Shown here piece by piece: positions 24,746 through 33,666 of a DNA stretch of 64,000 nucleotides. Location: positions 1 to 64,000 of the forward strand of contig JALHHH010000002.1 in NCBI GenBank assembly GCA_022837485.1, written 5' to 3'. This DNA comes from Bacteroidales bacterium (lineage in GTDB: Bacteria > Bacteroidota > Bacteroidia > Bacteroidales > Lentimicrobiaceae). Position 1 is the first letter of the stretch, and each line of letters begins with the position of its first letter. A program made the translations under genes and the position numbers. The notes beneath the pieces were generated by a model. The model saw only the letters and a program-made list of their open reading frames with translations, had not been told where the DNA came from and did not search any database.

Positions 24746-25602
24746 GGTTGTTCTTTTTTTCGGGTAACAATTTTAACGGTCATTGGAATATTCTCGACCG
24801 GGCGGTCGTTTTCACCGGTTTCTACTCCGGCGATGGCGTCAACAACTTCCATGCCGCTTACAACCTCACCGAAAACGGTATATCGTCCGTCGAGGTGGGG
24901 TGTTCCCCCGGTTGTGGTATAGATTTTACGGTGTTCCTTTTCTATTTTGAATGCGCCCTTTGCCTGGAATTCCTTTTCAATCATCTGGTTAAGCGTATCG
25001 AGCAGGAAGCGGAAATGGACGGAGTCTTTTTTGGCATCCGGGGCGAAGAACTGGTTACGCAGCAGAATGTTTTCCGGCTGATCCATGATGTTGACAAACA
25101 GCTGCTGCCGGATCAGGGAATTCTGTTCTTTTTCAACCAGGTCGAGCTCCGGTTCGGTAAACACCTTACCCTGAACGAGGTAGAACTGCGAACCGGAAGA
25201 AAGCCGTTTCGGGTTGATGCGGTCGTCTTCGCGTGCGGCAGCCAGCACCCCTCTGTGGTGAAAGTGCGAAGGCATTATTTCGGCGGGGATGCTGTAACCG
25301 GGACCTCCGTTGCCAAGCTCGGCTTCTGGAGCTGCATTCCGTGAGTCGGGATCGCCGCCCTGAATCATAAAACCATTGATGACGCGGTGAAAAAGCGTAC
25401 CGTCGTAGAAACCGCTGCGGGCGAGTTTCAGAAAATTGTCGCGGTGTTTGGGTGTATCATCAAAAAGCCTGAGGGTGATATCGCCCTTAGGGGTTGAGAT
25501 AACCACCAGGGTTTCGGTATCTCCTTCCGCTGCGGGCATTGCTGCGGCCGGGATCAGCGACAGCATCAGCAGCAGTATGGTGTATTTGTAAACCATTGGC
25601 AT
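24742..25602 (-). CDS. Cyclophilin-type peptidyl-prolyl isomerase with insertion (exported)
   Basis: 286 residues with a signal peptide. The core motifs KLARSGFYDGTLFHRVI, GFMIQGGDPDS, SSGSQFYLVQG and RYTVFGEVVSGMEVVDAIA are present. Relative to the downstream paralogue it has about 50 extra residues of charged helix between the QFY motif and the last domain (NSLIRQQLFVNIMDQ and onward). It is the first gene of the cyclophilin-cyclophilin-pheS run, and a TAGCTTTG box lies just upstream. Confidence 0.93.
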   Translation of the reverse strand: MPMVYKYTILLLMLSLIPAAAMPAAEGDTETLVVISTPKGDITLRLFDDTPKHRDNFLKLARSGFYDGTLFHRVINGFMIQGGDPDSRNAAPEAELGNGGPGYSIPAEIMPSHFHHRGVLAAAREDDRINPKRLSSGSQFYLVQGKVFTEPELDLVEKEQNSLIRQQLFVNIMDQPENILLRNQFFAPDAKKDSVHFRFLLDTLNQMIEKEFQAKGAFKIEKEHRKIYTTTGGTPHLDGRYTVFGEVVSGMEVVDAIAGVETGENDRPVENIPMTVKIVTRKKEQP

Positions 25603-25624
25603 GACGATTAAGCGTTTAGGAGTG

Positions 25625-25632
25625 CAAAGCTA
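25625..25632 (-). promoter_or_regulatory. TAGCTTTG -7 box for the cyclophilin-pheS operon
   Basis: Exact TAnnTTTG on the minus strand, 22 bases before the cyclophilin start. Confidence 0.6.
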
Positions 25633-25719
25633 CAAAATAATCAATTTTGGGGCCATAAAGTTCCCGCAAGTGTTCCGGCTCTTTGTGCGAGGCGCCGGTT
25701 TTTAATCCGGCGGATGGGA

Positions 25720-26316
25720 TCAGGGCGTAGGATTCAGGGTTTCGCGCCGGGCTTTCTGGTAGCAATCGCGGCACAGAGGCTCGTAACTGTCGGTTTCTCC
25801 AAGCAGTACCAACCGCTCATCGGCATTTTTGCGGTGCGAGAAATGTGCCAGATTGCCGCAATGCATGCAGATGGCGTGCACTTTGGTGACGTATTCGGCA
25901 GTAGCCATAAGGTCGGGGATGGGACCAAAAGGTTTGCCGGCGAAGTCCATATCCAGTCCGGCAACGATTACCCTTACGCCTCCGGCTGCAAGTTTGTTGC
26001 ACACTGCCACCAGCTCCATGTCGAAAAACTGGGCTTCGTCGATGCCCACCACATCAACATTATTGGCGTATATGAGAATCTGGGAGGAAGCCTGTACCGG
26101 TGTCGACTGAATTGAATTTTCGTTGTGCGACACAACGTTGGTTTCATCGTAGCGGGTATCGATGGCCGGCTTGAAGATTTCGACGCGCTGCCGGGCTATG
26201 CGGGCACGGTTGAGCCGGCGGATCAGCTCCTCGGTTTTTCCCGAGAACATCGATCCGCAAATGACTTCTATCCAGCCCCGTCGCTGCGCAGGGTTAATGG
26301 CACTCTCTAAAAACAT
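25720..26316 (-). CDS. tdk: Thymidine kinase
   Basis: 198 residues. It phosphorylates thymidine in the salvage pathway. The P-loop GSMFSGKTEE (about 21-30), the DEAQFFD Walker B segment and the C-terminal zinc site (CMHCGNLAHFSHR and CRDCYQKAR) are intact. Class II type with a zinc-binding lasso. A TAnnTTTG box lies about 100 bases upstream. Confidence 0.97.
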   Translation of the reverse strand: MFLESAINPAQRRGWIEVICGSMFSGKTEELIRRLNRARIARQRVEIFKPAIDTRYDETNVVSHNENSIQSTPVQASSQILIYANNVDVVGIDEAQFFDMELVAVCNKLAAGGVRVIVAGLDMDFAGKPFGPIPDLMATAEYVTKVHAICMHCGNLAHFSHRKNADERLVLLGETDSYEPLCRDCYQKARRETLNPTP

Positions 26317-26418
26317 TGATGGATCTGTTCAATTTTCTATTACTTTTATCCACTCATAACACCGGCAAAAGGGTGAAGTGCCTTTTTACGGTAATATGAA
26401 TTCCGGCAGACCGATGTA

Positions 26419-26426
26419 CAAAAATA
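26419..26426 (-). promoter_or_regulatory. TATTTTTG -7 box for tdk
   Basis: Exact TAnnTTTG on the minus strand, predicting a leader of about 95 nt before tdk. It lies back-to-back with the plus-strand gene at 26473. Confidence 0.45.
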
Positions 26427-26472
26427 CCATGATTAAGCGTTCTGCTTCCTGCTTTTTGATTTTTTTACTAAC

Positions 26473-27336
26473 ATGAACACATTACATCACGAAATCAGCA
26501 GTATTCTCAGGCAGATCGGTGAACGTCACTCGCGTTTACGGGATGCCGGAACTCCGGTTCCTTCCATAGAAACCGATATTCTCCTTGGGCTTATCCGGGA
26601 TTTGTACGTAAAGGTGGAATTCCTGAAGAGTGATTCTGCCACAGTATCAGAGGAGCCTGAATCCGTTCCTGAGAAGGAATTTTCTCCGGCAGTGCCTTTA
26701 GTGGCAGCCATCGCAGATTCTGAGCCGGAAATTACTATGCATCCGGAGCCTGAACCGGAGCCCGAACCGGAAATAAGAATCACTGAACCGGAGCCTGTGG
26801 CGCCTCCGGCACCTTTTCAACCCGAAGTGCCGGCTCCTGCGCCGGTTCCGGAAGTGGTCGTTCCTGAAAAGGAAGAAGAGCCTGCGGCACCCATTCCCGG
26901 TGAGCCGGTTATTGCTGAGCCTCCGGTTTACGCACCGCAGACCATTACCCACAGTCAGGAGAGAAGTGCCGTTCCGCCTTCCGCCGATCTGTTTGGTTTT
27001 ACTTCCGCAGCGGAAAAGCCTAAGCCATCCATTCCCTCGCTCAACGAGAAAATCACAGCAGGGAAGAGTGAACTTACCCTTTCCGATAAGATAAACCTGA
27101 AGCCCATAACCGACCTGAAAGCCACCATTGGCATAAATGAAAAATTTCAGTTCATCAACGAGCTGTTCGACGGTTCTTCGGAACAATACAACGAAGCCGT
27201 TGCCAGGCTGAATACCTGCGGGGGTTCGTATGCCGCGACGGCGCTGATGGCCGGGCTTGAAGCCAGGTACGGATGGGACAGGGAAAATGCGGTGTACCTG
27301 AAATTCAACGAATACATTACCAGGAGGTATCTGTAA
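26473..27336 (+). CDS. Pro/Glu-rich Bacteroidota protein with conserved C-terminal domain
   Basis: 287 residues. A helical N-terminal segment (about 1-55) is followed by a long low-complexity linker rich in Pro, Glu and Val (about 60-170, with EPEPEPEPEIRITEPEP) and a C-terminal domain of about 90 residues (LNEKITAGKSELTLSDKINL, then KFQFINELFDGSSEQYNEAV). The C-terminal part is common in Bacteroidota hypotheticals. There is no membrane segment. Function unknown; the linker suggests a protein-binding tether. It leads a run with an M28 peptidase, rsmI and a NUDIX gene. Confidence 0.85.
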   Translation: MNTLHHEISSILRQIGERHSRLRDAGTPVPSIETDILLGLIRDLYVKVEFLKSDSATVSEEPESVPEKEFSPAVPLVAAIADSEPEITMHPEPEPEPEPEIRITEPEPVAPPAPFQPEVPAPAPVPEVVVPEKEEEPAAPIPGEPVIAEPPVYAPQTITHSQERSAVPPSADLFGFTSAAEKPKPSIPSLNEKITAGKSELTLSDKINLKPITDLKATIGINEKFQFINELFDGSSEQYNEAVARLNTCGGSYAATALMAGLEARYGWDRENAVYLKFNEYITRRYL

Positions 27337-27385
27337 CGCCTCATACAAAACCGGTGTATGAAGCCGGCAAAATATCTGTACCGAC

Positions 27386-28711
27386 ATGAAAAATTCCGGA
27401 ATTATCGTTCTTCCCGTTATCCTTTTTTGTGTGACCTTCTTTGCTCCGTCAACCTCAGCCCAGGAGACCGGGTTTGCCCGGTACATTGTTGACAGTATGT
27501 CGGCGCCGGGGATGTACGGGAGAGGCTACGTAAATCACGGCAGCCTTATTGCCTCGGAATTTCTGAGCCGGGAGTTTTTCGAAGCGGGGATAATGCCGTT
27601 CAGTGACAGTTATTCGCAGGAGTTCAGCTTTCCGATGAATACATTTCCGGGAGCCATGGTGCTGAATGCGGGGGGCAGAGATCTGATCCCGGGGATAGAA
27701 TTCACCGTTAAGGCCTCATCGCCTTCCGTTAACCGCATATACGAAATAATACTGCTCGACTCCGCCCTGTTTGATAATCCGCGAAAGCTGGAGCGCAGGA
27801 CAGGGAAAGATCCCTCAGGAAGCATGATAGCATTCAACCGCAGGCAACTGAAGGGCGATGCCGCGAAACTGGCCGACTCCATGCTTACAACGAATTTTAC
27901 CGGAGCCGGGGGGTATATGATCATCAACCCCGGTGAAAAGCTTATCTGGAGCGTATCGCCGGGAGGCAGACCTGCGGAATATCCCGTTGTGGAGGTTCTT
28001 GAACAGGCCCTTCCGCGAAAGCGTGATAAAGCAGCCCTTACGATAGATGCGGAGTTTATTCAGGAATATCCGGTGAAGAATATTGTGGGCTTTGTACCCG
28101 GACACAGGAATCCCGATTCCGTGCTTGTGATTTCCGCGCATTACGATCATCTTGGGATGATGGGGCGTACGGCAGTATTTCCCGGAGCTAACGACAATGC
28201 CAGCGGTGTTGCGATGATGCTCGATCTGGCCAGGTATTTTGCCGACAGCGCAAACCGGCCCTCCTTCAGCGTTGCTTTTATGGCTTTTGCAGGAGAAGAA
28301 GCCGGCCTGAAGGGTTCGGAATACTATACGGAAAATCCGGTTTTTCCTCTCGGGAACATCAAATTCCTGATCAATCTTGATATGGTGGGCACCGGCAGCG
28401 AAGGCATAACCGTGGTTAACGGAGAGCAGTTTCCGGCTTATTATGACCGCATGGCAAAGATAAATGCCGATAACGAATACCTTCTTACCGTGAGGAAGCG
28501 CGGCGAAAGCTGCAACAGCGACCATTGTCCGTTCTACAAAAAGGGAGTGCCGGCGGTGTTTATCTATTCCATGGGCAAGGAACACCGGGAATACCACACC
28601 CTGAACGACAGAGGGGGCCTGGTTCCGTTTTCGGAATATGAAGACATTTTCCGCCTGCTCAGGGATTTTATCTGTTCGTTTGAACCGGAACTGCCGGCTG
28701 AAGAAAGTTAG
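27386..28711 (+). CDS. Exported M28-family zinc aminopeptidase
   Basis: 441 residues with a signal peptide. The two-zinc M28 ligand set is present: SAHYDHLGM, PGANDNASGVAM, FAGEEAGLKGSEY, LINLDMVG and the late EYHTLND. An N-terminal PA-like insertion region (about 80-230) precedes the catalytic domain. It probably removes N-terminal residues from peptides in the periplasm or outside. Located 49 bp after the preceding gene, 36 bp before rsmI. Confidence 0.93.
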   Translation: MKNSGIIVLPVILFCVTFFAPSTSAQETGFARYIVDSMSAPGMYGRGYVNHGSLIASEFLSREFFEAGIMPFSDSYSQEFSFPMNTFPGAMVLNAGGRDLIPGIEFTVKASSPSVNRIYEIILLDSALFDNPRKLERRTGKDPSGSMIAFNRRQLKGDAAKLADSMLTTNFTGAGGYMIINPGEKLIWSVSPGGRPAEYPVVEVLEQALPRKRDKAALTIDAEFIQEYPVKNIVGFVPGHRNPDSVLVISAHYDHLGMMGRTAVFPGANDNASGVAMMLDLARYFADSANRPSFSVAFMAFAGEEAGLKGSEYYTENPVFPLGNIKFLINLDMVGTGSEGITVVNGEQFPAYYDRMAKINADNEYLLTVRKRGESCNSDHCPFYKKGVPAVFIYSMGKEHREYHTLNDRGGLVPFSEYEDIFRLLRDFICSFEPELPAEES

Positions 28712-28747
28712 GGAAGCGGAGCGATCGTTACCTCAAAAACAAGAGAA

Positions 28748-29455
28748 ATGGCAAAGCTTTATCTGGTACCAACCCCTGTCGGGAATCTGGAAGACATCAC
28801 CCTCAGGGCTATCCGTATCCTTAAGGAGGTGAGCCTGATACTTGCCGAAGATACGCGAAAAACGGGTCTTCTGCTGAAGCATTACGGCATAGAAACGCGC
28901 ATGCAGTCGCACCACATGCACAACGAACACCGCACGGCCGAAGGTATTGCTGCCCGCATTGCCGGGGGTGAATCCATTGCCCTGGTTACGGATGCGGGAA
29001 CACCCGGTATTTCCGATCCGGGATTTTTACTGGTAAGGTCGTGCATACAAACGGGTATAGAAGTGGAAACCCTGCCGGGGGCGACAGCTTTTGTCCCTGC
29101 CCTGGTGAATTCGGGGCTTCCCTGCGACCGGTTTTATTTCGAAGGATTTCTTCCGCACAAAAAGGGCAGGCAAACCCGGATTGCATTCCTGCAAACCCTG
29201 CCCTGTACCATAGTGCTTTATGAATCGCCGTTCAGACTGGTAAAGACGATTGAGCAGCTTGCCGTTGTTATGGGCGACGAACGCAAGGCCTGCGTTTCCA
29301 GGGAAATCAGCAAGATGTTTGAGGAAAACCGAAGAGGAACCCTGGCGGAACTTGCCAGCCATTACCGTGAACATCCCCCGAAAGGGGAAATTGTACTTAC
29401 CGTTGCCGGGAACGACTACCGAAGCGATTATATCCCTGAAGAAACGGAGGGATGA
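28748..29455 (+). CDS. rsmI: 16S rRNA (cytidine1402-2'-O)-methyltransferase
   Basis: 235 residues with the tetrapyrrole-methylase fold. The N-terminal YLVPTPVGNLEDITLRAI, ILAEDTRKTG, SHHMHNEHR and VTDAGTPGISDPG segments are characteristic of RsmI. It modifies C1402 of 16S rRNA in the decoding centre. It sits in a plus-strand run with a 26-bp gap before the NUDIX gene. Confidence 0.97.
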   Translation: MAKLYLVPTPVGNLEDITLRAIRILKEVSLILAEDTRKTGLLLKHYGIETRMQSHHMHNEHRTAEGIAARIAGGESIALVTDAGTPGISDPGFLLVRSCIQTGIEVETLPGATAFVPALVNSGLPCDRFYFEGFLPHKKGRQTRIAFLQTLPCTIVLYESPFRLVKTIEQLAVVMGDERKACVSREISKMFEENRRGTLAELASHYREHPPKGEIVLTVAGNDYRSDYIPEETEG

Positions 29456-29481
29456 TTCATTGATCAATATAAAGCCGGACT

Positions 29482-29922
29482 ATGTATACGTATTCCTATC
29501 CCCGCCCTGCTGTTACCGTTGATGCCGTTGTTTTCAGAAACGGCAGGCCTGAACCGGAAGTGTTACTGATACGGAGGGGTCGGATGCCTTTTGAAGGGAT
29601 GTGGGCTGTTCCCGGGGGATTTCTGGATATGGATGAAACCCCGGAACAGGCTGTGCTTCGTGAGCTGAACGAAGAAACGGGACTCGAAGGCGTTGCCTTG
29701 CATCAGTACCATACCTTCGGAGCGCTGAACCGCGATCCGCGTCACCGTACCATCAGTATTGCCTATACAGGGATGCTTTACGACGATAAACCGGTGAAAG
29801 GCGGCGACGATGCGTCCGAAGCGGAATGGCATCCCATTAACGTGCTTCCGCCCCTTGCATTTGACCACGGGGAAGTGGTGGCCGCCGCCATGGAATTTGC
29901 CCGTGAACGGGGATGGTTTTAA
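29482..29922 (+). CDS. NUDIX hydrolase
   Basis: 146 residues. The Nudix box is complete: PGGFLDMDETPEQAVLRELN and EETGL. Substrate unknown; ADP-ribose or nucleotide diphosphates are common for the group (family knowledge). It ends seven bases before the end of convergent elbB. It might belong to nucleotide clean-up rather than the distant ribose locus. Confidence 0.93.
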   Translation: MYTYSYPRPAVTVDAVVFRNGRPEPEVLLIRRGRMPFEGMWAVPGGFLDMDETPEQAVLRELNEETGLEGVALHQYHTFGALNRDPRHRTISIAYTGMLYDDKPVKGGDDASEAEWHPINVLPPLAFDHGEVVAAAMEFARERGWF

Positions 29923-29928
29923 ATTTCC

Positions 29929-30579
29929 TTATTTAAGCTCTGCAAGTATCGCCTTTACAATGTTCTCGGCTCCGTCGGCTATGTCGGTGATGCCGGCATC
30001 GAGCATATAGCACGGGGTTGTAAAAACCGGGCGGTGCGTGTCGCGTACCACATCGCCGTGACCGGTATTGACGTGAGTGGCCCCGGCCTTTTCAACAGCA
30101 GCAGCCGTTGCGGCATCGTCGCCTATGGTGATTTCAACATTTCCCAGCACTTTAGCCAGCAATACGGGGGAGATACAAAGTGCTCCGATCGGTTTTTTAA
30201 GGGTAGCCATGTCGCGTATAACCTTCTCTACCATGCTGTTGACCTTACTTCCGGGACCTTCGAAAGCCCATGAGCTGAGGTTTTTGGCTACTCCGAAACC
30301 GCCGGGGAAGATAACGGCATCAAACTCCCTGGCATTGAACAGCTTCAGATCGCTGATTTTGCCCCGGGCGATGCGTGCCGACTCAATCAGAACGTTACGG
30401 GTTTCGTTCATCTCCTTGCCGGTGATGTGGTTGATAACGTGATGCTGGGGAATATCGGGAGCAAAAATTTCGTATTCAGCACCCAGCTTTTTGATAGCCA
30501 GCAGGGTAAGGGTCGCCTCATGAATCTCGGCTCCGTCGTAGACGCCGCAACCCGACAGTATAACTGCAAATTTCTTCAT
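29929..30579 (-). CDS. elbB: ElbB-like DJ-1/PfpI superfamily protein
   Basis: 216 residues. It has the ElbB start FAVILSGCGVYDGAEIHEA, DAVIFPGGFGVAKNLSSWAF and ALCISPVLLAKVL (nucleophile-elbow Cys). ElbB is named for isoprenoid biosynthesis and reported to have glyoxalase-like activity; its true role is uncertain. A TAnnTTTG box lies at 30698-30705, giving a 5' leader of about 110 nt. Confidence 0.95.
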   Translation of the reverse strand: MKKFAVILSGCGVYDGAEIHEATLTLLAIKKLGAEYEIFAPDIPQHHVINHITGKEMNETRNVLIESARIARGKISDLKLFNAREFDAVIFPGGFGVAKNLSSWAFEGPGSKVNSMVEKVIRDMATLKKPIGALCISPVLLAKVLGNVEITIGDDAATAAAVEKAGATHVNTGHGDVVRDTHRPVFTTPCYMLDAGITDIADGAENIVKAILAELK

Positions 30580-30697
30580 AGCGTTTTGGTTTTATGGGTT
30601 AATACCGCACCACCTTTCCCCCATCCTGAGTTATTGTATTGAAGATGTGCCGTGAATAATAACCCGGCCGATGCATAGGGATAAAGGTTCGCTTTGA

Positions 30698-30705
30698 CAA
30701 ATTTA
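30698..30705 (-). promoter_or_regulatory. TAAATTTG -7 box upstream of elbB
   Basis: Exact TAnnTTTG on the minus strand, 119 bases before elbB. The spacer up to the divergent SRAP gene has no other recognised feature. Confidence 0.45.
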
Positions 30706-30828
30706 ATCAATTTCGCGATACCCGCGGCCGCAACTGCAGGGGCAGAATGGAAGTCGCAGTTAAACCGTTGGTTCCGGAGTTGGAACCCGAAGCTTTAAAT
30801 CTTTAATTTTACCCCTAAAACCATTAGT

Positions 30829-31512
30829 ATGTGCGGACGTTTTTCTCTTACCACCGATGAGCAGCGCCTCAACGAGTTCTTTCGTCTGGCGGGGGGCGAT
30901 GAGCCGTATGTGCCACGGTACAACGGTGCTCCAACGCAGAACCTTGCGGTGATAACCGGCGATGATACGACCAAACTCCGCTATTTCAGGTGGGGTTTGA
31001 TTCCTTCCTGGGCAAAGGAGCTGCCGCGAAGCAGTCCGGTCATCAACGCACGGGCGGAAAGCCTGGGTGAGAAACCCATGTTTCGCCGGCTGATAGCCCG
31101 GCAGCGCTGCCTGGTACCTGCCGACGGGTTTTACGAATGGGTAAGGGCAGGCAAAAAGCAAGCCTACCGTTTTGTGATGGCCGACGGCTTCCCCTTTGCC
31201 ATGGTCGGCCTCTGGGATGCGTGGAAAAGCCCGGAAGGAAGTATTCTGCGATCTTTTGCCATCGTTACCACCGAAGCCAATGAACTAATGAAACCCATTC
31301 ACGACCGCATGCCCGTGATTCTGGAGAAGGATCATTATAAAGCATGGATGGGCGAAACGGACGAAAAGCTGCTGCGGATGCTGCTGCGCCCGTTTCCCGG
31401 CGACAGGATGAAAGCATACAGGGTTTCAGACCGGGTGAACAAAGTAACGGCTGAAGGACCCGATCTGATAAAGCCGCAGGCGGAACCCGACCTTTTTTCA
31501 ACGGATTTTTGA
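30829..31512 (+). CDS. SRAP-domain abasic-site protein (HMCES/YedK-like)
   Basis: 227 residues. Cys2 directly after the initiator Met (MCGRFSLTTD) forms the DNA-protein crosslink at abasic sites in this family. The other active-site residues are visible at Asn73 (VINARAES), Glu103 (DGFYEW) and His158 (KPIHDRMPVIL). It shields abasic sites in single-stranded DNA. Start is fixed by Cys2. Followed after 13 bp by a glycosyltransferase gene. Confidence 0.96.
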   Translation: MCGRFSLTTDEQRLNEFFRLAGGDEPYVPRYNGAPTQNLAVITGDDTTKLRYFRWGLIPSWAKELPRSSPVINARAESLGEKPMFRRLIARQRCLVPADGFYEWVRAGKKQAYRFVMADGFPFAMVGLWDAWKSPEGSILRSFAIVTTEANELMKPIHDRMPVILEKDHYKAWMGETDEKLLRMLLRPFPGDRMKAYRVSDRVNKVTAEGPDLIKPQAEPDLFSTDF

Positions 31513-31525
31513 AGTTTTAAGATAA

Positions 31526-33028
31526 ATGGAAAATCTCATTCCCGGAATATTAACTGTGGTTCTTTGCCTTGCGGGATATTACACATCGTGGAAATACCAG
31601 GCAAGGGATAACTACCGGATGGCGCTCCTGCTGCTGGTGATTTCGGGTCTGTTCCTGAGGATTTACACATCCACCGATTTCTTTCTGCACTACTGGGACG
31701 AGCGGTATCACGCACTGGTAGCCAAAAACCTGATGAATCACCCGTTCAGGCCCACCCTGTACGATACGCCCCTGCTTCCTTACGATTACACCAACTGGCC
31801 GGGCAACCACATCTGGCTGCACAAGCAGCCCATGGCTCTGTGGCTGATGGCGTTGAGTATGAAAATATTCGGGGTGAACGAAATAGCCCTGCGGCTACCG
31901 TCCATACTGATGTCTGTGGCCGGTATCTGGATGACCTGGTTTACCGGGAAATACCTGGCCGGTAAAAAGGCAGGCTATCTGGCGGCATTTTTCTTTTCGG
32001 TGAATGGACTGATCATTGAACTAACGGGAGGCAGGGTGGCTACCGACCACATCGACATTGCTTTTCTTTTTTTTATTGAACTGGCCGTTGTGCTTTCGAT
32101 CGCTTTTGTACAAAGCAAAAAACCCCTGTTTAATATGCTGGCCGGCATGGCCCTGGGAGCGGCTATACTTTCGAAATACCTTCCGGCACTGATTGTACTT
32201 CCGGTCTGGCTGCTGATCGTTTACGATTCCGGTTATTTCAGCCTGAAAACCATCGCGTTTCAGTTTCTTATTCTCACGGGCATCAGCGCACTGGTTTTTC
32301 TGCCCTGGCAGATCTATATCTTCCGGGCATTTCCCGCGGAAGCGGCATGGGAATCGGGCATGAATTTCAGGCATCTTACGGAAGTGATTGAAGAGCGTAC
32401 CGGACCGTTTTACTATTTTACCGATAAAATCAGGATCAATTACGGCGAGCTGATTTATCTGCCCCTGCTGTGGTTTTTGTGGAAAACCATCCGGAACCCG
32501 CGTAATTTAAAGATGCTGGCCGTAAGCACCTGGTTTCTGATTCCGTTTTTGTTTTTCTCGCTTGCGCGGACGAAGATGCAGGGGTACATGCTTTTTACTG
32601 CTCCGGCATTGTTTATTATGACGGCCGTTTTCTGGGTGATGCTTTCGGAAATAAAAGTGCGGAGCTGGTACCGGCATCTGGTGAATGTATTGCTGGTTCT
32701 GTTTATCTTACTTCCCGTAAGGTATTCGCTGGAGCGGGCCAAGCCGTTTCAGATCAGCGACAAGAATCCGGAATGGGTAAAAGGTCTGAGGCAGCTGAAG
32801 GAGGAAGGTATGGAGAAGGGAGTGATTCTGAATTATGCGAATCCGGTGGAAGCGATGTTTTATACCGGCATGACGGTTTACCCGTATATTCCGGATGAGG
32901 AGGCCGTTCGCTCCCTGGTGCGGCAGGGGTATCCGGTAATCGTTAACGACAAGGGCGATGTGCCTCCCGGTATTGCAGCGCTGGAAGGAGTGCGGCTGAA
33001 AAAACTGGCAGAGGCTCCGGCACCGTGA
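31526..33028 (+). CDS. Family 39-type membrane glycosyltransferase
   Basis: 500 residues with about eleven transmembrane helices. Early periplasmic loop YWDERYHALVAKNLM carries the acidic motif of GT-C enzymes; HKQPMALWLMALSMKIFG and LAGKKAGYLAAFFFSVNG follow the PMT/ArnT pattern. It probably transfers a sugar from a polyprenyl-phosphate donor to lipid or protein in the periplasm. Acceptor unknown. Confidence 0.88.
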   Translation: MENLIPGILTVVLCLAGYYTSWKYQARDNYRMALLLLVISGLFLRIYTSTDFFLHYWDERYHALVAKNLMNHPFRPTLYDTPLLPYDYTNWPGNHIWLHKQPMALWLMALSMKIFGVNEIALRLPSILMSVAGIWMTWFTGKYLAGKKAGYLAAFFFSVNGLIIELTGGRVATDHIDIAFLFFIELAVVLSIAFVQSKKPLFNMLAGMALGAAILSKYLPALIVLPVWLLIVYDSGYFSLKTIAFQFLILTGISALVFLPWQIYIFRAFPAEAAWESGMNFRHLTEVIEERTGPFYYFTDKIRINYGELIYLPLLWFLWKTIRNPRNLKMLAVSTWFLIPFLFFSLARTKMQGYMLFTAPALFIMTAVFWVMLSEIKVRSWYRHLVNVLLVLFILLPVRYSLERAKPFQISDKNPEWVKGLRQLKEEGMEKGVILNYANPVEAMFYTGMTVYPYIPDEEAVRSLVRQGYPVIVNDKGDVPPGIAALEGVRLKKLAEAPAP

Positions 33029-33114
33029 GGTATTTTGGGCTATCTTAGCTCCTGCTTACCGGCAGAAACGGCACAGCTTTTGCGCGATTTCACCGTCGTT
33101 AAGTTTAAACCATT

Positions 33115-33645
33115 ATGAAGAGGTACCGTTCGCTGATTATTCTGCTGCTTTTGTTTGCCCTGCTCTGGTCGTGCAAGAAATACGAGGACTACCCGGACGA
33201 ACCGCGGATCGAATTTCTTGACTTTGTGCTGCTGCGCGATGATCAGGGCATTGATCAGAGGGGGGTGTTAACCTTCGGATTCACCGATGGGGACGGCAAT
33301 CTGGGACTGTTTGATAGCGACACTCTGCCTCCTTTTGATTACAATCTATTTATCCGGTACTTCGAAAAACAGAACGGAACATTCAGGGAAGTCTTTCTGG
33401 TGACCCCCGTGTACCTGAACGATACGACCGTTATTTACGATACGGCTACGTTCAACGGTCGCATTCCCAACCTTACCCCTGCCGGCAAAAACAAGGCCAT
33501 CAGCGGGGAAATCCGGGACACCCTGTTCGTAAACAATCCGCTGTCGCGTTTCGATACCATAATGTTCGAAGTGTACATCAAAGACCGTGATCTAAACGCA
33601 AGCAATACCATCCAAACCCCTCCCATCGTTGTGAAAAAGCGGTAA
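33115..33645 (+). CDS. Lipoprotein of unknown function
   Basis: 176 residues. SPII signal: hydrophobic core LIILLLLFALLWSC with lipobox Cys20, followed by KKYEDYPDEP. The mature domain is beta-rich (IEFLDFVLLRDDQGI, LTFGFTDGDGNLGLFDSD). Similar small lipoproteins are frequent in Bacteroidota; no named family recognised. Located 86 bp after the GT gene and 21 bp before the DUF218 gene. Confidence 0.85.
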   Translation: MKRYRSLIILLLLFALLWSCKKYEDYPDEPRIEFLDFVLLRDDQGIDQRGVLTFGFTDGDGNLGLFDSDTLPPFDYNLFIRYFEKQNGTFREVFLVTPVYLNDTTVIYDTATFNGRIPNLTPAGKNKAISGEIRDTLFVNNPLSRFDTIMFEVYIKDRDLNASNTIQTPPIVVKKR

Positions 33646-33666
33646 GCGGGGGCAAAATCCGATATC

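Noticed and set aside
26760..26900. Simple repeat in the Pro/Glu-rich gene as a DNA repeat element
   Set aside because: It is codon-level low complexity inside an intact reading frame, not a separate repeat array.
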